In this document: positions 7,765 through 16,893 of the stretch, in pieces
Position numbering within the stretch: the stretch's first letter is position 1
Layout of the letters: each line of letters opens with the position of its first letter
NCBI GenBank assembly: GCA_913020445.1
Contig: CAJWAR010000021.1
Span: 1 to 64,000, forward strand
Direction of reading: 5' to 3'
Source of the DNA: an uncultured Rhodospirillaceae bacterium
Lineage (GTDB): Bacteria > Pseudomonadota > Alphaproteobacteria > Rhodospirillales > UBA2165
DNA length: 64,000 nt
Made by a program: the position numbers and the translations under genes
The notes under the pieces: generated by a model
The model's input: only the letters and a program-made list of their open reading frames with translations
What the model was told of the DNA's origin: nothing
Database searches by the model: none

Positions 7765-10089
7765 ATGGGAATGAAACCTTCACCCTTTGGAACTCAAATT
7801 CCTTACGAAGAAAAGGACCTCAAGGTCGTCGGCACCAACCCGACTGCCCGGCCTGATGCAGTCGACAAAGTAACCGGCAAGGCACGCTACGCCGCTGATA
7901 TTAACGTGCCCGGTCAACTGATCGGCAAGGTGCTCAGAAGCCCTCATGCACATGCCCGCATTAAATCCATCGACACCTCCGCGGCTGAAAAACTGCAAGG
8001 AGTCAAAGCGGTAATTACCTGCGATGATTTTCCCGATATGCCGGTGCTGCATGCAGCGGCCGGCGAGATGATCGTCAATTTCCGCGATGTCACCCGCACC
8101 ATGATGGCGCGCGAAAAAGCCTTGTTCGATGGCCATCCGGTGGCCGCGGTGGCGGCGACCAGCGAATCTATCGCCAAGGCGGCCCTCAAGCTGATCAAAG
8201 TGGATTACGAAGTGCTGCCCCATGTCATCGATGTGGTCGAGGCGATGCAGCCGGATGCGCCCTTGCTCAATGAAGAACAATTTACCAAAGGTGTTGAACC
8301 GGCGCCGGAAAAGCCGTCCAACATCGCCGCCCGGATGACCAGCAAGCTGGGTGATATCGAAGAAGGTTTTAAAAATGCCGACTTAATCGTCGAGCGCGAG
8401 TTCAACACCAAGGCCGCGCACCAGGGCTATATCGAGCCCCATGCCAGCTTGGCCATTTACACCGAGGGCGGCAATGCCGAGGTTTGGACCAGCACCCAGG
8501 GCCATTTCCTGATCCGCGCCCAGCTCGCCAAGGTACTGGAAATGGATGTTTCGCGGGTCAAGGTGACGCCGGCGGAATTGGGAGGTGGCTTCGGCGGTAA
8601 AAACAGTATTTATCTCGAGCCGCTGGCTATCGTTTTGTCCAAGAATTCGGGCCGGCCAGTGAAAATGGTGATGACCCGGGATGAAGTATTTCGCGCTTCC
8701 GGGCCCACCTCAGGCACCAATATCATCATCAAGATCGGTGTCACCAAGGATGGCAGAATTACTGCAGCCCAGGCGATTTTGAACTACCAGTCAGGCTGTT
8801 TCCCAGGGTCTTCGCTGCCGCTCTGTACGCCGACTGTTTTCACCCGCTACGATATTGAAAACGTGCTGGTGATCGGTAACGATGTTGTTTGTAACCGGCC
8901 GAAAGTCGCTGCCTACCGGGCTCCCGGTGCGCCGATGATTGCCTTCGGCGTCGAAACGGTAATGGATGAAATTGCTGAAGAGCTAAAAATTGATCCTATC
9001 GAAATCCGTCTCACAAACGCCGCCAAGGAAGGTACCCAGACTCACTTCGGCCCCAAATTGGGACCCATTGGCTATATCGAGACGCTGGAAGCGGCGAAAG
9101 TTCACGACCATCTGAAAGCTCCACTGGAACCCAATCAGGGCCGCGGCATCGCGACCGGGTTCTGGGCTACGTTGGGCATGGAAACCTCAGCTACCCTCAA
9201 CGTCAACCAGGACGGCACGGCATCCTTCATCTATGGCACCGTGGATGTGGCTGGCGGCATGCGCGCCGCTTATTCACAGATTGTCGCTGAGGAACTGGGT
9301 ATCCCGTTCGAGAATGTGCGGGCGATCCAGAGCGACACCTCGTCTTTGGGCTTCAACTTCACCACTGCCGGCAGCCGCGGCACCGCGGCGGGTAGTATGG
9401 CGGCGGTCAAGGCCAGCCGTGATGCGATCACCCGCATGTGCGAGGTCGCTGCCCGAATCTGGGAAGTCGAGCCGGACCAGGTCGTCTGGGAGGACGGCCA
9501 TGCCCGTCCGGCAAGCGCCAATGTGGGCGACTTCGAACCTTTGTCGATAGCCGAGATCGCCATGAAGGCGGGCTTCTTCGGCGGCACCATCGCGGGCCAT
9601 GCGGAAATCAACGTGACGGGTGGCGGTCCGGGCTTCGGCACCCATCTGATCGATGTCGAAGTAGACCGGGAAACCGGCGCGGTCAAAGTGCTGCGCTATA
9701 CGATTATCCAGGATGCCGGCAAGGCCGTGTTCCCCGAATACGTCAAAGCCCAGTTCCACGGCGCTGCCGTCCAGGGCATCGGTATGGCGCTGAATGAAGA
9801 ATATATCTATGACGAAAACGGCATCATGGAGAACCCGGGCTTTCTCGATTATCGGGTGCCGGTGGCCTCCGATGTGCCGTACATTGATACGCAAATTGTC
9901 GAGGTGCCCAACCCGAATCATCCTTACGGCATTCGGGGCGTCGGCGAAGTGCCGATCATTCCGCCTTTGGCGGCGATCTCTAATGCGATCTATGATGCTG
10001 TCGGCATTCGCATGCGCGATCATCCAATGTCACCGCCAAAAGTTTTGGCAGCACTTGATGAGGCTGCGCCGGCAGCAGCGGCGGAATAG
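7765..10089 (+). CDS. Molybdenum hydroxylase large (Mo-binding) subunit (second enzyme)
   Basis: A 774-residue xanthine-dehydrogenase-family protein. It has VTGKARYAADINVPG near the N-terminus, the Mo-cofactor loop GGGFGGKN near residue 275, an active-site loop AYRAPGAP near 387, and the C-terminal GIRGVGEVP with the presumed catalytic Glu. The active-site loop differs from those of the other two large subunits in the window (GSFRGFG and PYRGSGR), which argues for different substrates. An alanine/glutamate-rich tail ends the protein. The CO dehydrogenase signature AYRCSFR is absent. Confidence 0.93.
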   Translation: MGMKPSPFGTQIPYEEKDLKVVGTNPTARPDAVDKVTGKARYAADINVPGQLIGKVLRSPHAHARIKSIDTSAAEKLQGVKAVITCDDFPDMPVLHAAAGEMIVNFRDVTRTMMAREKALFDGHPVAAVAATSESIAKAALKLIKVDYEVLPHVIDVVEAMQPDAPLLNEEQFTKGVEPAPEKPSNIAARMTSKLGDIEEGFKNADLIVEREFNTKAAHQGYIEPHASLAIYTEGGNAEVWTSTQGHFLIRAQLAKVLEMDVSRVKVTPAELGGGFGGKNSIYLEPLAIVLSKNSGRPVKMVMTRDEVFRASGPTSGTNIIIKIGVTKDGRITAAQAILNYQSGCFPGSSLPLCTPTVFTRYDIENVLVIGNDVVCNRPKVAAYRAPGAPMIAFGVETVMDEIAEELKIDPIEIRLTNAAKEGTQTHFGPKLGPIGYIETLEAAKVHDHLKAPLEPNQGRGIATGFWATLGMETSATLNVNQDGTASFIYGTVDVAGGMRAAYSQIVAEELGIPFENVRAIQSDTSSLGFNFTTAGSRGTAAGSMAAVKASRDAITRMCEVAARIWEVEPDQVVWEDGHARPASANVGDFEPLSIAEIAMKAGFFGGTIAGHAEINVTGGGPGFGTHLIDVEVDRETGAVKVLRYTIIQDAGKAVFPEYVKAQFHGAAVQGIGMALNEEYIYDENGIMENPGFLDYRVPVASDVPYIDTQIVEVPNPNHPYGIRGVGEVPIIPPLAAISNAIYDAVGIRMRDHPMSPPKVLAALDEAAPAAAAE

Positions 10090-10103
10090 AGTTTCGGTTT
10101 CGT

Positions 10104-10213
10104 TTCGGTGACAGTTTACCTAATTAAAAAGGTTAATAAGTTTAATGTCTCCCGGGAGACTTTTACAAAGTTAACTTTTTGTATTTTCAGCACTTAAGTA
10201 AACTGTCACCGAA
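10104..10213. repeat. 110-bp element with 16-bp perfect terminal inverted repeats (MITE/REPIN-like)
   Basis: TTCGGTGACAGTTTAC at 10104-10119 is matched exactly, inverted, by GTAAACTGTCACCGAA at 10198-10213. In the middle lies a perfect 14-bp palindrome GTCTCCCGGGAGAC (10147-10160). The element fills the gap between two convergent genes and contains no ORF. The structure is that of a small non-autonomous mobile element. The ends are reminiscent, from memory, of termini linked to IS200/RAYT-type transposases. It may also act as a bidirectional terminator. Confidence 0.65.
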
Positions 10214-10218
10214 TTTGA

Positions 10219-11244
10219 TTAAGTCCAGACGCCGAAGGTGTTGGCGTTACCTGTACCGGCGTCACTCCGATAGCACGGCACATAATCTAATAAATCAAAC
10301 TTGAGGCCTGAGCCTTGGGTAGCACCCATGGCGGCGATCCAGTTTTTGATCTCGGAACTGCCTGATTGATAGGAGTATTCCGGTTCGTTGATGATTGCCG
10401 CCTCATCGCCGTCGGCAATGGCTTTGAGAATACGCTGATCAAGCTCTTCATCAATGACGAAATGACTAAAGCCACCTGACGCCGCAATACCAACACGTTT
10501 ATCGCTATCCCAAGACCGGATCGCATTACCAACGGCTTTGCCGAAATTCAAGACGCGCTTGGCGGTTGGTTGATTGGGTGGGAAGAAGGTATTGATAAAG
10601 ATCGGCAGGGTCGCCATGTCTTTGCATGATTCAAAATCGTTGAGAATTCGATGATAGAAAAAGCCAAAAGCGTGGCCGATGCCATTTTCGCCCCATTTAC
10701 CATCCGGCATCTTGCTTGAAACCGAGACATCGAACTCATCGACCATCAGTGACGAGACAACGTGGTCAGCCAATTCCGGCTCACCCGCATATTCAAGATC
10801 ATGATCTTCCGGCACGTTGGTCCAGGCGGCGACGGCGATACCCGGTGGCATGGCGTCGAGACGTTCCTGGCTCATGGTTTTATTGAGTACCTTTTCGCCA
10901 TTATAAACCGAGAACGCCGGAGACTGTTCAAGCAAAAAGCATTCCCGCTGGTCGTCACCGAATATAACCAGGACATCTAATTCAGCGGCAGCTATTTTGT
11001 CGCCGAGTTGATTAAGGACAGCCTGACTGGCGTCGTGACGCTCCTGGCGAACTTCGGCGGTGTGCTGAGCGGCGAGATTCTCACTTTTACGCAGTTCTGC
11101 CAGTTCTTCATAGGTGTAAACGCCGCCCCGGAAGGGATGTGCCGGATTATTGCGGTCTGCTTCGGCGCGCTGATCCCAATCTTCTGGTTGAGTGCCCAGC
11201 ATCGGTGTGTGGGAGGATCCCACTCCAAATACAATTTCAGCCAT
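10219..11244 (-). CDS. LigB-like class III extradiol ring-cleavage dioxygenase
   Basis: The 341-residue protein begins AEIVFGVGSSHTPMLG. His12 and His61 match the two iron-ligand histidine positions of LigB, the catalytic beta subunit of protocatechuate 4,5-dioxygenase. The central VLVIFGDDQREC is also family-typical. Such enzymes open dihydroxylated aromatic rings with O2 at a non-haem Fe(II). No LigA-like small subunit lies next to it, so it may act alone as gallate-type or single-subunit dioxygenases do. The start has a perfect AGGAGGT ribosome-binding site. A partial operator-like palindrome (11264-11277) lies just upstream. Confidence 0.82.
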   Translation of the reverse strand: MAEIVFGVGSSHTPMLGTQPEDWDQRAEADRNNPAHPFRGGVYTYEELAELRKSENLAAQHTAEVRQERHDASQAVLNQLGDKIAAAELDVLVIFGDDQRECFLLEQSPAFSVYNGEKVLNKTMSQERLDAMPPGIAVAAWTNVPEDHDLEYAGEPELADHVVSSLMVDEFDVSVSSKMPDGKWGENGIGHAFGFFYHRILNDFESCKDMATLPIFINTFFPPNQPTAKRVLNFGKAVGNAIRSWDSDKRVGIAASGGFSHFVIDEELDQRILKAIADGDEAAIINEPEYSYQSGSSEIKNWIAAMGATQGSGLKFDLLDYVPCYRSDAGTGNANTFGVWT

Positions 11245-11263
11245 GATTACCTCCTAGATGTTA

Positions 11264-11277
11264 GTTTCAAATGAGAC
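11264..11277 (-). promoter_or_regulatory. Weak IclR-type operator candidate before the dioxygenase gene
   Basis: GTTTCAAATGAGAC has GTTTCA and TGAGAC arms with a 2-bp spacer. It is shorter than the 4-bp-spaced palindromes found elsewhere in the window and has one arm mismatch, so it is a weak member of the set. It lies about 20 bp upstream of the dioxygenase start. Confidence 0.3.
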
Positions 11278-11339
11278 TATTTTCTTGGTTCTTTTCTAAT
11301 TTAGTTGCATGTCTTATCGATTATGTTCCTTGATGCTGA

Positions 11340-12080
11340 TCAATTGTTATCCGTGTTGGTCCGGTAGATATCAGTGTTGCCGCCAAGAGATCTGGTCAAT
11401 CCCGCCACGGCATGCAGCAGCCCTTGTTTCATCGCTGCCATGGCAGTTTCCGAAAAGCGGTATTGCGGGCCAGACAGCTGAAGCGCGCCCAATAGGTCAC
11501 CACCCATACCGAAAAGTGGGCAGGCAATGGCGGCGGCGTCTGGATATAAGGTGCCGAAGGACGTGGCATGGATAGTGTCGCGGATTTGATCGAAATTTTC
11601 ACCGTCTTCGCCCGAAAACGCCCGCAATACCTGAGATGACGCGCCATTATTGAGATCGTAGCGGTCACCGATGCTGGACCCGGCATCGCGAATACCTTGG
11701 GAAGATTCGACTTTATGAAGACAGACGACACTGTTGCCATCGCGTACGGTAAAGGTCGAGCATTCATTAAATTCATTGACTAGAGCCTGCATAACCGGAT
11801 CGATCACATCAACAATCTGAAAACTCCGTTGATAGGCAGAACCGAGATGGAACAGGGCTGCTCCCAGTTGGAACCAGCCATCTTCCCGGCGTTTGATGAA
11901 TCCCTGGCGTTCCAAGGAAACACAAAGCCGCAGAATTGTACTTTTGTTTAAGCCGGTGATCTCGGCGATATCGGTGAGGCGAAGCGCGCTTCGTTCATTG
12001 CCGAAAGCCGACAATATTGAGAGCCCGCGTTCCAAGGCAATAACGCCGCCTTTTTGTTCCAGTCTTAAATCTCCATCCAC
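11340..12080 (-). CDS. IclR-family transcriptional regulator
   Basis: A 246-residue protein starting with GTG at 12078-12080, which is preceded by AAGGAAA; the nearby ATG is out of frame. The N-terminal winged helix-turn-helix covers GLSILSAFGNERSALRLTDIAEITGLNKSTI (given in parts: GLSILSAFG near residue 20, LTDIAEITGLNKSTILR near 35-51). A C-terminal IclR effector-binding domain follows, with ACPLFGMGGDLLGALQLSG near residues 188-206. IclR regulators commonly control aromatic catabolism and bind small palindromes. It is divergent from the MoaD-like/molybdoenzyme operon, with GTTTCATGCAATGAAAC in the shared region, so control of both is likely. Confidence 0.9.
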   Translation of the reverse strand: MDGDLRLEQKGGVIALERGLSILSAFGNERSALRLTDIAEITGLNKSTILRLCVSLERQGFIKRREDGWFQLGAALFHLGSAYQRSFQIVDVIDPVMQALVNEFNECSTFTVRDGNSVVCLHKVESSQGIRDAGSSIGDRYDLNNGASSQVLRAFSGEDGENFDQIRDTIHATSFGTLYPDAAAIACPLFGMGGDLLGALQLSGPQYRFSETAMAAMKQGLLHAVAGLTRSLGGNTDIYRTNTDNN

Positions 12081-12151
12081 GAATTATTTCCTTATCCACA
12101 TAAAATTTGTTGCTTTGTTATTTGACCTATTGTTATACTACACGAAATTAA

Positions 12152-12168
12152 GTTTCATGCAATGAAAC
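12152..12168. promoter_or_regulatory. Perfect palindromic operator between the IclR gene and the molybdoenzyme operon
   Basis: GTTTCATGCAATGAAAC has 7-bp perfect arms (GTTTCAT/ATGAAAC) around GCA. It lies in the divergent promoter region. A TATACT hexamer (12134-12139) upstream could be the plus-strand -10 element, which would put the palindrome at about the transcription start and suit repression. The arms match those of the other operator candidates, but the spacing is one base longer. Confidence 0.5.
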
Positions 12169-12214
12169 ATTTTAAAAATCAAAATAACCAATGGGAAATA
12201 GGCCGGAAACAAAT

Positions 12215-12643
12215 ATGAACAAAATTCTCGGACCTGATAAATCAGCACCGATTTGGTACAGCGCTTCCAGCAAGCGCAGCGGCAAAACCGATACGCCTGC
12301 CGATCTGCCGGCGGCTGAGCCGATGTTAGATGCGGCCGATGTCACCTTAAATGTCGCCTTATTCGGTTATCTGTCGACCAAAGCTGAAAATGATCGTTTA
12401 ACGCTGAGCGTTCCCGGTAATGCCAAAGTTAGAGATGTTATTGAAATAATCGGCGAAGCGTGCGGTCCGGAAATAGCCGCCACATTTAAAAATGACAGTG
12501 GTGAATTTATTGAATGCTGCCGGATTTTTGTCGAAGGCGTGCTGCGCGATGATCTCAACGCATTGATTAGTCCCAACAACGGCCAAAATAATCATCCGGC
12601 TGATATTGAAATAATATTGCTGATGGCGAATGAAGCCGGCTAG
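12215..12643 (+). CDS. MoaD/ThiS-like ubiquitin-fold protein without the terminal Gly-Gly
   Basis: A protein of about 142 residues from the ATG at 12215; an in-frame ATG at 12191 has no ribosome-binding site. After a low-complexity leader of about 45 residues, a beta-grasp-like domain follows (LNVALFGYLSTK, RLTLSVPGNAKVRDVIEII, CRIFVEGVLRDD, ADIEIILLMANEAG). Spacing and hydrophobic pattern fit MoaD/ThiS sulfur carriers. However, the C-terminus is NEAG, not the Gly-Gly needed for adenylation and thiocarboxylate formation. It is the first gene of the bis-MGD molybdoenzyme operon, so it may be a chaperone or structural relative rather than a sulfur donor. Confidence 0.55.
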   Translation: MNKILGPDKSAPIWYSASSKRSGKTDTPADLPAAEPMLDAADVTLNVALFGYLSTKAENDRLTLSVPGNAKVRDVIEIIGEACGPEIAATFKNDSGEFIECCRIFVEGVLRDDLNALISPNNGQNNHPADIEIILLMANEAG

Positions 12644-12669
12644 CCCCGAAAAGCCAAGGTAGGAAAGAC

Positions 12670-15288
12670 ATGATGGATGATATACCCCAAAATTTAACCG
12701 ATGCAGCCGAGACCGTTGGTGACGTTGATGACAAATGGATCTCGTCATCATGCAGTCTTTGTTATGCATCCTGTTCGATTAAAGCCCACCGGGTGAACGG
12801 CACGGTCGTTAAGATCGAGGGCAATCCGGAAAGCGCCGTCGGCAAGGGCCGCCTCTGCGGTAAAGGGGTCAGCGGCATTATGTCCCATTACGATCCCAAC
12901 CGGCTCAACAAACCAATGAAGCGCACCAACCCGGAAAAAGGCAAGGGCGTTGATCCGATGTGGGAGGAAATTTCCTGGGATGAGGCACTAGATACGGTGG
13001 CGGAAAAGCTAAAAGCTCTGCGTGAAGATGATCCGCGCAAATTACTTATCATGCGGACGACGACAGTAATGACCCAGCATGTTCCGCCGTTTGCTTTTAT
13101 GTCGGCCTTTGGCACGCCGAATGCCACGGCGGCCGGCGGCGGATTGCATTGCGGTAATGGCGCTCATTTGATCAGCGGCATCATGCATTCATCCTGGTCG
13201 ATCGTACCGGATTTCCAATATTGCAATTACGCCGTCTATTTTGGCGCCTCCAAAGGTCACGCCGCCGGTCACGCATCCTGCTCTAATATGACAATGGCGG
13301 CCGATGCCCGCGCGCGTGGTATGAAAATGGTGGTGGTTGATCCCTTTGCCAATCAAGCCGGCGCAAATTCTACGGAATGGGTACCGATCCGCGTTGGCAC
13401 CGATGCCGGCCTGGCGCTCGCAATGGCCAACGTGCTGGTCAATGAGTTGGAAGTTTACGATGTCGCTTATCTCAGAGCCAAAACAAACATGCCGTATCTG
13501 ATTGGCGATGATACGCGTTATATCCGTGATCCTGAAACCAACAAGCCGATGGTCTGGGACAGTGAAACCAAGCAGGCTTGTGCTTTTGATGCGACCGATT
13601 CCGCCGATATGGCGCTCGAAGGTACGTATATGGTTGACGGCAAACAATGCCGCCCGGGCTTTGTGCTGATGAAAGAGCATTTGAAAACCTATACGGTCGA
13701 GCGCGGTGAGGAAATCACCACCATTCCGGCTGAGAACATCCGCCGGATTGCCACCGAATTCGCCGAAGAAGCTCGCATCGGCAGCACCATCGTGATTGAT
13801 GGCGTGACGGTGCCTTACCGCCCGGTAGCCGCGATTGCTTTCCGCGGCTCGCAAGGGCATAAAAACTCGACTTATAATATGCTGTCGGTTGATCTGTTGA
13901 ACCATTTGGTTGGCGCCGCCGATGTCGCGGGCGGCTGTCTCGGCTTTAACCCGGCTTGTGACGGTTATCCAGAGACCGGGCGGTTGAAATATATCCCGCA
14001 TCCCGATCCGGACGGCTTGATGATTACCGGTTCCTGGATGGGGCCACATGGACCATATCCAATTAATGATCCTGCTCCGCCGGAACGGATTGGCTTACAG
14101 AATTTATTCCCGATGGCGATGGGCTCGGTTTTCCAAGCCTCAACCGATCAAGAGGAAATGTGGCAGAAATTCGATTTTGATTATCGTCCTGAGTTTTTGC
14201 TCAATCTCGGCGCCAATCAGATTATGAGTGTCGGTAATAGTGATGCGACTGAAGCGTCATTGAAAAAGTTTAAGTTCATCGCTTCCTTCGATATCTTTGC
14301 CACCGAAACGACGGAATTCGCCGATATTGTGTTCCCTGACTGCGGCTATCTTGAGACCACCGATTCGCGGTCAAACTTTCCGTTTATATTCAGCCTGCCT
14401 GCCGGCTTGGGCGAGTGGTGTTGGCCGATCCGCCAGGAAGTCGTCGAACCCGAAGGCGAGCGCCGGTTATTTGCTGATGTGTTACTTGAACTCGGTGACC
14501 GCATCGGCATCACACCGGATATGAATGCCTCTTATAATGCATGGTTTGAGCTTGAGGGCGAGAACCGGCTGAAACCGGACCGCAATTATACCTTCGCCGA
14601 GATTTGCGATCACGATCTCAAAGATAAATTCGGTTCCGACAAAGGTCTCGACTATTTCAAGGAACATGGTTTGGTCAAATGGCCGAAGAAACCCAATGAG
14701 GTTTATTGGCGCGCTTTTACCGATGTGCGGGTGCCGCTCTATTGGGAATGGATGACCGATACCTGGGAGAAAACAGTGGCGATAGCCGGGCCCAAAGGGC
14801 TGGATATTCCGAAAGAATATTACAATCCGTTGCCCGACTGGCTGCCCTGTCCATCCCATGAATGTAACCATGAAGATTTCGATTTTTACGCATTCTATTA
14901 CCGTGACATCGTGCACACCAATAGTTTGACGATGGAAAACGCCTGGCTGGACGAGGCTGCTCAGCTTGATCCTTATTCCTATAACATTGCAATTAATGCC
15001 GGAGTAGGTCGCGAAAAAGGATTACAGTCAGGTGACCTTATCTCGGTAGAGAACGAATACGGCCACAAAGTCGAAGGCCGTGCGCGGCTGACCGAAACCA
15101 TCCACCCGGAAGGCTTGGGCATTGGTGCTTGTGCCGGTCATTGGGCGCGCAAAATGCCGACGGCAAAAGGCAAAGGCGTGTTCTTCAACGATCTGGTTGA
15201 GCTCGATTGGCATCATTCGAGCCCGTCCAATTTGACTGTAGATCTTTGCGCCAAAGTAAAGGTCACCAAATTGGAGGCAGCACAATGA
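12670..15288 (+). CDS. Bis-MGD molybdoenzyme catalytic subunit (DMSO reductase superfamily)
   Basis: An 872-residue protein. The N-terminal [4Fe-4S] motif is CSLCYASC near residues 29-36 with CGK near 62. Molybdopterin-dinucleotide domains follow, and a C-terminal cofactor-capping domain contains GDLISVENEYGHKVEGRARLT near 790-810. The segment GGLHCGNGAHLISG near 157-170 is where the Mo ligand is expected and offers a Cys. No Tat signal is visible. With the downstream FeS and NrfD genes it forms a PsrABC/PhsABC-like complex. The [4Fe-4S] site and the membrane subunit separate it from pyrogallol-phloroglucinol transhydroxylase. The substrate is unknown. An ATG at 12673 is an equally possible start. 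Confidence 0.88.
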   Translation: MMDDIPQNLTDAAETVGDVDDKWISSSCSLCYASCSIKAHRVNGTVVKIEGNPESAVGKGRLCGKGVSGIMSHYDPNRLNKPMKRTNPEKGKGVDPMWEEISWDEALDTVAEKLKALREDDPRKLLIMRTTTVMTQHVPPFAFMSAFGTPNATAAGGGLHCGNGAHLISGIMHSSWSIVPDFQYCNYAVYFGASKGHAAGHASCSNMTMAADARARGMKMVVVDPFANQAGANSTEWVPIRVGTDAGLALAMANVLVNELEVYDVAYLRAKTNMPYLIGDDTRYIRDPETNKPMVWDSETKQACAFDATDSADMALEGTYMVDGKQCRPGFVLMKEHLKTYTVERGEEITTIPAENIRRIATEFAEEARIGSTIVIDGVTVPYRPVAAIAFRGSQGHKNSTYNMLSVDLLNHLVGAADVAGGCLGFNPACDGYPETGRLKYIPHPDPDGLMITGSWMGPHGPYPINDPAPPERIGLQNLFPMAMGSVFQASTDQEEMWQKFDFDYRPEFLLNLGANQIMSVGNSDATEASLKKFKFIASFDIFATETTEFADIVFPDCGYLETTDSRSNFPFIFSLPAGLGEWCWPIRQEVVEPEGERRLFADVLLELGDRIGITPDMNASYNAWFELEGENRLKPDRNYTFAEICDHDLKDKFGSDKGLDYFKEHGLVKWPKKPNEVYWRAFTDVRVPLYWEWMTDTWEKTVAIAGPKGLDIPKEYYNPLPDWLPCPSHECNHEDFDFYAFYYRDIVHTNSLTMENAWLDEAAQLDPYSYNIAINAGVGREKGLQSGDLISVENEYGHKVEGRARLTETIHPEGLGIGACAGHWARKMPTAKGKGVFFNDLVELDWHHSSPSNLTVDLCAKVKVTKLEAAQ

Positions 15289-15893
15289 GATGGGGCATGG
15301 TGATAGATTTGAAGCGCTGCATCGGTTGTTATGGCTGTCAGCTCTCATGCAAAGCTGAAAACGGCACGCCACCCGGCGTCTTTTTCGCCCGCGTTCACAA
15401 GCAGGAAGAAGGCCAGTACCCGACGGCGCAGACGACATTTTTACCTGTTCTGTGTAATCACTGTGATGATCCGCCCTGTGTTGATGTCTGTCCGACTGGC
15501 GCGAGTTTCGTCTGGGAAGATGACGGCATTGTCGATATTGATGCCGATAAATGTGTCGGTTGCCGATCTTGCATGCTGGCGTGTCCGTATTCCCAGCGCT
15601 TCCTCAATGATGAGCCCCGGAACTATTACGGTGAACAGGGTGCGACGCCTTACGAAGAAGCCCGGGTTCAACGTCATCAGACGGGTGTTGTTATGAAGTG
15701 TAATTTCTGCCGCGACCGGGTGCGTAATGGGCAGGATCCAGCTTGTGTCGAGAACTGCCCGACTATTGCGCGTTACTTTGGTGATTTGGACGATCCGAAA
15801 AGCGAAGTGTCGCGTTTGATCCGTGAGCGCAGTGGTTTCCCGCTGCACCCGGAGAAGGGCACCAATCCAAACGTTTATTATTTACCGGCTTGA
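15285..15893 (+). CDS. 4Fe-4S ferredoxin-type electron-transfer subunit
   Basis: A 202-residue protein starting at the ATG that overlaps the TGA of the catalytic subunit gene (ATGA). It has ferredoxin-like cysteine clusters CIGCYGCQLSC near residues 13-23, CNHCDDPPCVDVC near 58-70, CVGCRSCMLAC near 91-101 and CNFCRDRV near 137. This matches the PsrB/DmsB/NrfC family of four-cluster subunits. It links the molybdenum subunit to the membrane quinone-reactive subunit. There is no signal sequence, so it is expected on the same side as the untagged catalytic subunit. Confidence 0.92.
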   Translation: MRWGMVIDLKRCIGCYGCQLSCKAENGTPPGVFFARVHKQEEGQYPTAQTTFLPVLCNHCDDPPCVDVCPTGASFVWEDDGIVDIDADKCVGCRSCMLACPYSQRFLNDEPRNYYGEQGATPYEEARVQRHQTGVVMKCNFCRDRVRNGQDPACVENCPTIARYFGDLDDPKSEVSRLIRERSGFPLHPEKGTNPNVYYLPA

Positions 15894-15910
15894 TCGGGGA
15901 GGGAAGTTAG

Positions 15911-16864
15911 ATGACATCCACGAGTTCAGGACGATATGAGCAACTGCTCAAGGATTATCAAACCGAATACCGGCCGCAACGAGAATGGTCCGAAGGACGG
16001 GGATTTTACCTTATTGTCGGGCATTTCCTGGTTGGCGTGGCTGCCGGCGCCTGGCTGTTCGGTCTTTTCTTCCAGGATTTAATTTCATTATTGGCGGGAT
16101 TTGTACTGGCTGGTCTTGGCGGGCTGGCTCATCTGGCAAATTTGGCACGGCCGGAACGCTTTATCCTGATGATGCTGCGGACAGCAACTTCTTGGGTGTC
16201 GCGCGGCTTTTGGGGGCTGACGCTGTTTTTGGTCGGCAGCGTAATTTATCTGCCGTCGCTCATGTTCACTGACACTTTTTGGCAAAGTGATTCTGTGATT
16301 GCCAGCGCCGGCGTGGCGATCTCGATTGCGGGCTCAATTATCATGATGGCTTATATGGGCTTTGTGTATACCGCCTCCAAGGCGATTCCGTTCTGGAACT
16401 CAACCCTGCATCCGGTGCTCTATATTTCTTATGCGCTGCGCGGCGGGGCGGCGGCTTATCTTTTGTCCTTGGCGTTTCAAGGTGAAGCGGTCGCCGGTGG
16501 CTCTGACATTTTGGTTTTCTGGATCGCCGTAACCGCAACTGTCATTGTGCTGTGGCTATTTGAAATTCAAGGCGCATTGACCAGTGGTGAGGAAGCGGCT
16601 GTGCGCTCGGTACACGATATTCTGGCCGGTCGTCTGGCGTTGTATTTTTATGTCGGTATTCTGCTGATTGGTCTGTTTGTGCCGGTGTTCCTGATGGCAG
16701 GAATTATTGCGCCGCTGTCACCGACGCTGTTTGCCATTATCGGGCTGAGCTCAGTCGCCGGTGATTTCTTCATGAAGTTTTCTTCGATCAAGGCTGGAAT
16801 CTTCATGCCGGTGCGGCTGCAAAGCGGCAATACCCGACGCGCGACGCGCCGCAGAAAAATTTGA
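15911..16864 (+). CDS. NrfD/PsrC-like quinone-interacting membrane subunit
   Basis: A 317-residue protein with about eight hydrophobic segments. One of these includes HFLVGVAAGAWLFGLFF near residues 38-54, and the conserved AHLANLARPERF lies near 74-85. These are features of NrfD/PsrC subunits, which anchor Mo/FeS pairs and exchange electrons with the quinone pool. It has a GGGAGGG ribosome-binding site and follows the FeS gene by 17 bp. The C-terminus is strongly basic (RRATRRRK), suggesting a cytoplasmic tail. Confidence 0.88.
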   Translation: MTSTSSGRYEQLLKDYQTEYRPQREWSEGRGFYLIVGHFLVGVAAGAWLFGLFFQDLISLLAGFVLAGLGGLAHLANLARPERFILMMLRTATSWVSRGFWGLTLFLVGSVIYLPSLMFTDTFWQSDSVIASAGVAISIAGSIIMMAYMGFVYTASKAIPFWNSTLHPVLYISYALRGGAAAYLLSLAFQGEAVAGGSDILVFWIAVTATVIVLWLFEIQGALTSGEEAAVRSVHDILAGRLALYFYVGILLIGLFVPVFLMAGIIAPLSPTLFAIIGLSSVAGDFFMKFSSIKAGIFMPVRLQSGNTRRATRRRKI

Positions 16865-16893
16865 GGAAAGTCGACAGGAAACGGGAGCCCCAA

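Noticed and set aside
1802-10089. Identification of the Mo hydroxylases as aerobic CO dehydrogenase (CoxLMS)
   Set aside because: The AYRCSFR loop of form I CoxL is missing from all large subunits in the window.
13189-14049. A 286-codon minus-strand frame inside the bis-MGD catalytic subunit
   Set aside because: It overlaps a gene with clear FeS and molybdopterin motifs; the translated sequence has no domain and looks like a shadow.
12670-15288. Identification of the bis-MGD enzyme as pyrogallol-phloroglucinol transhydroxylase
   Set aside because: That enzyme lacks the N-terminal [4Fe-4S] cluster in its large subunit and has no NrfD subunit; both are present here.
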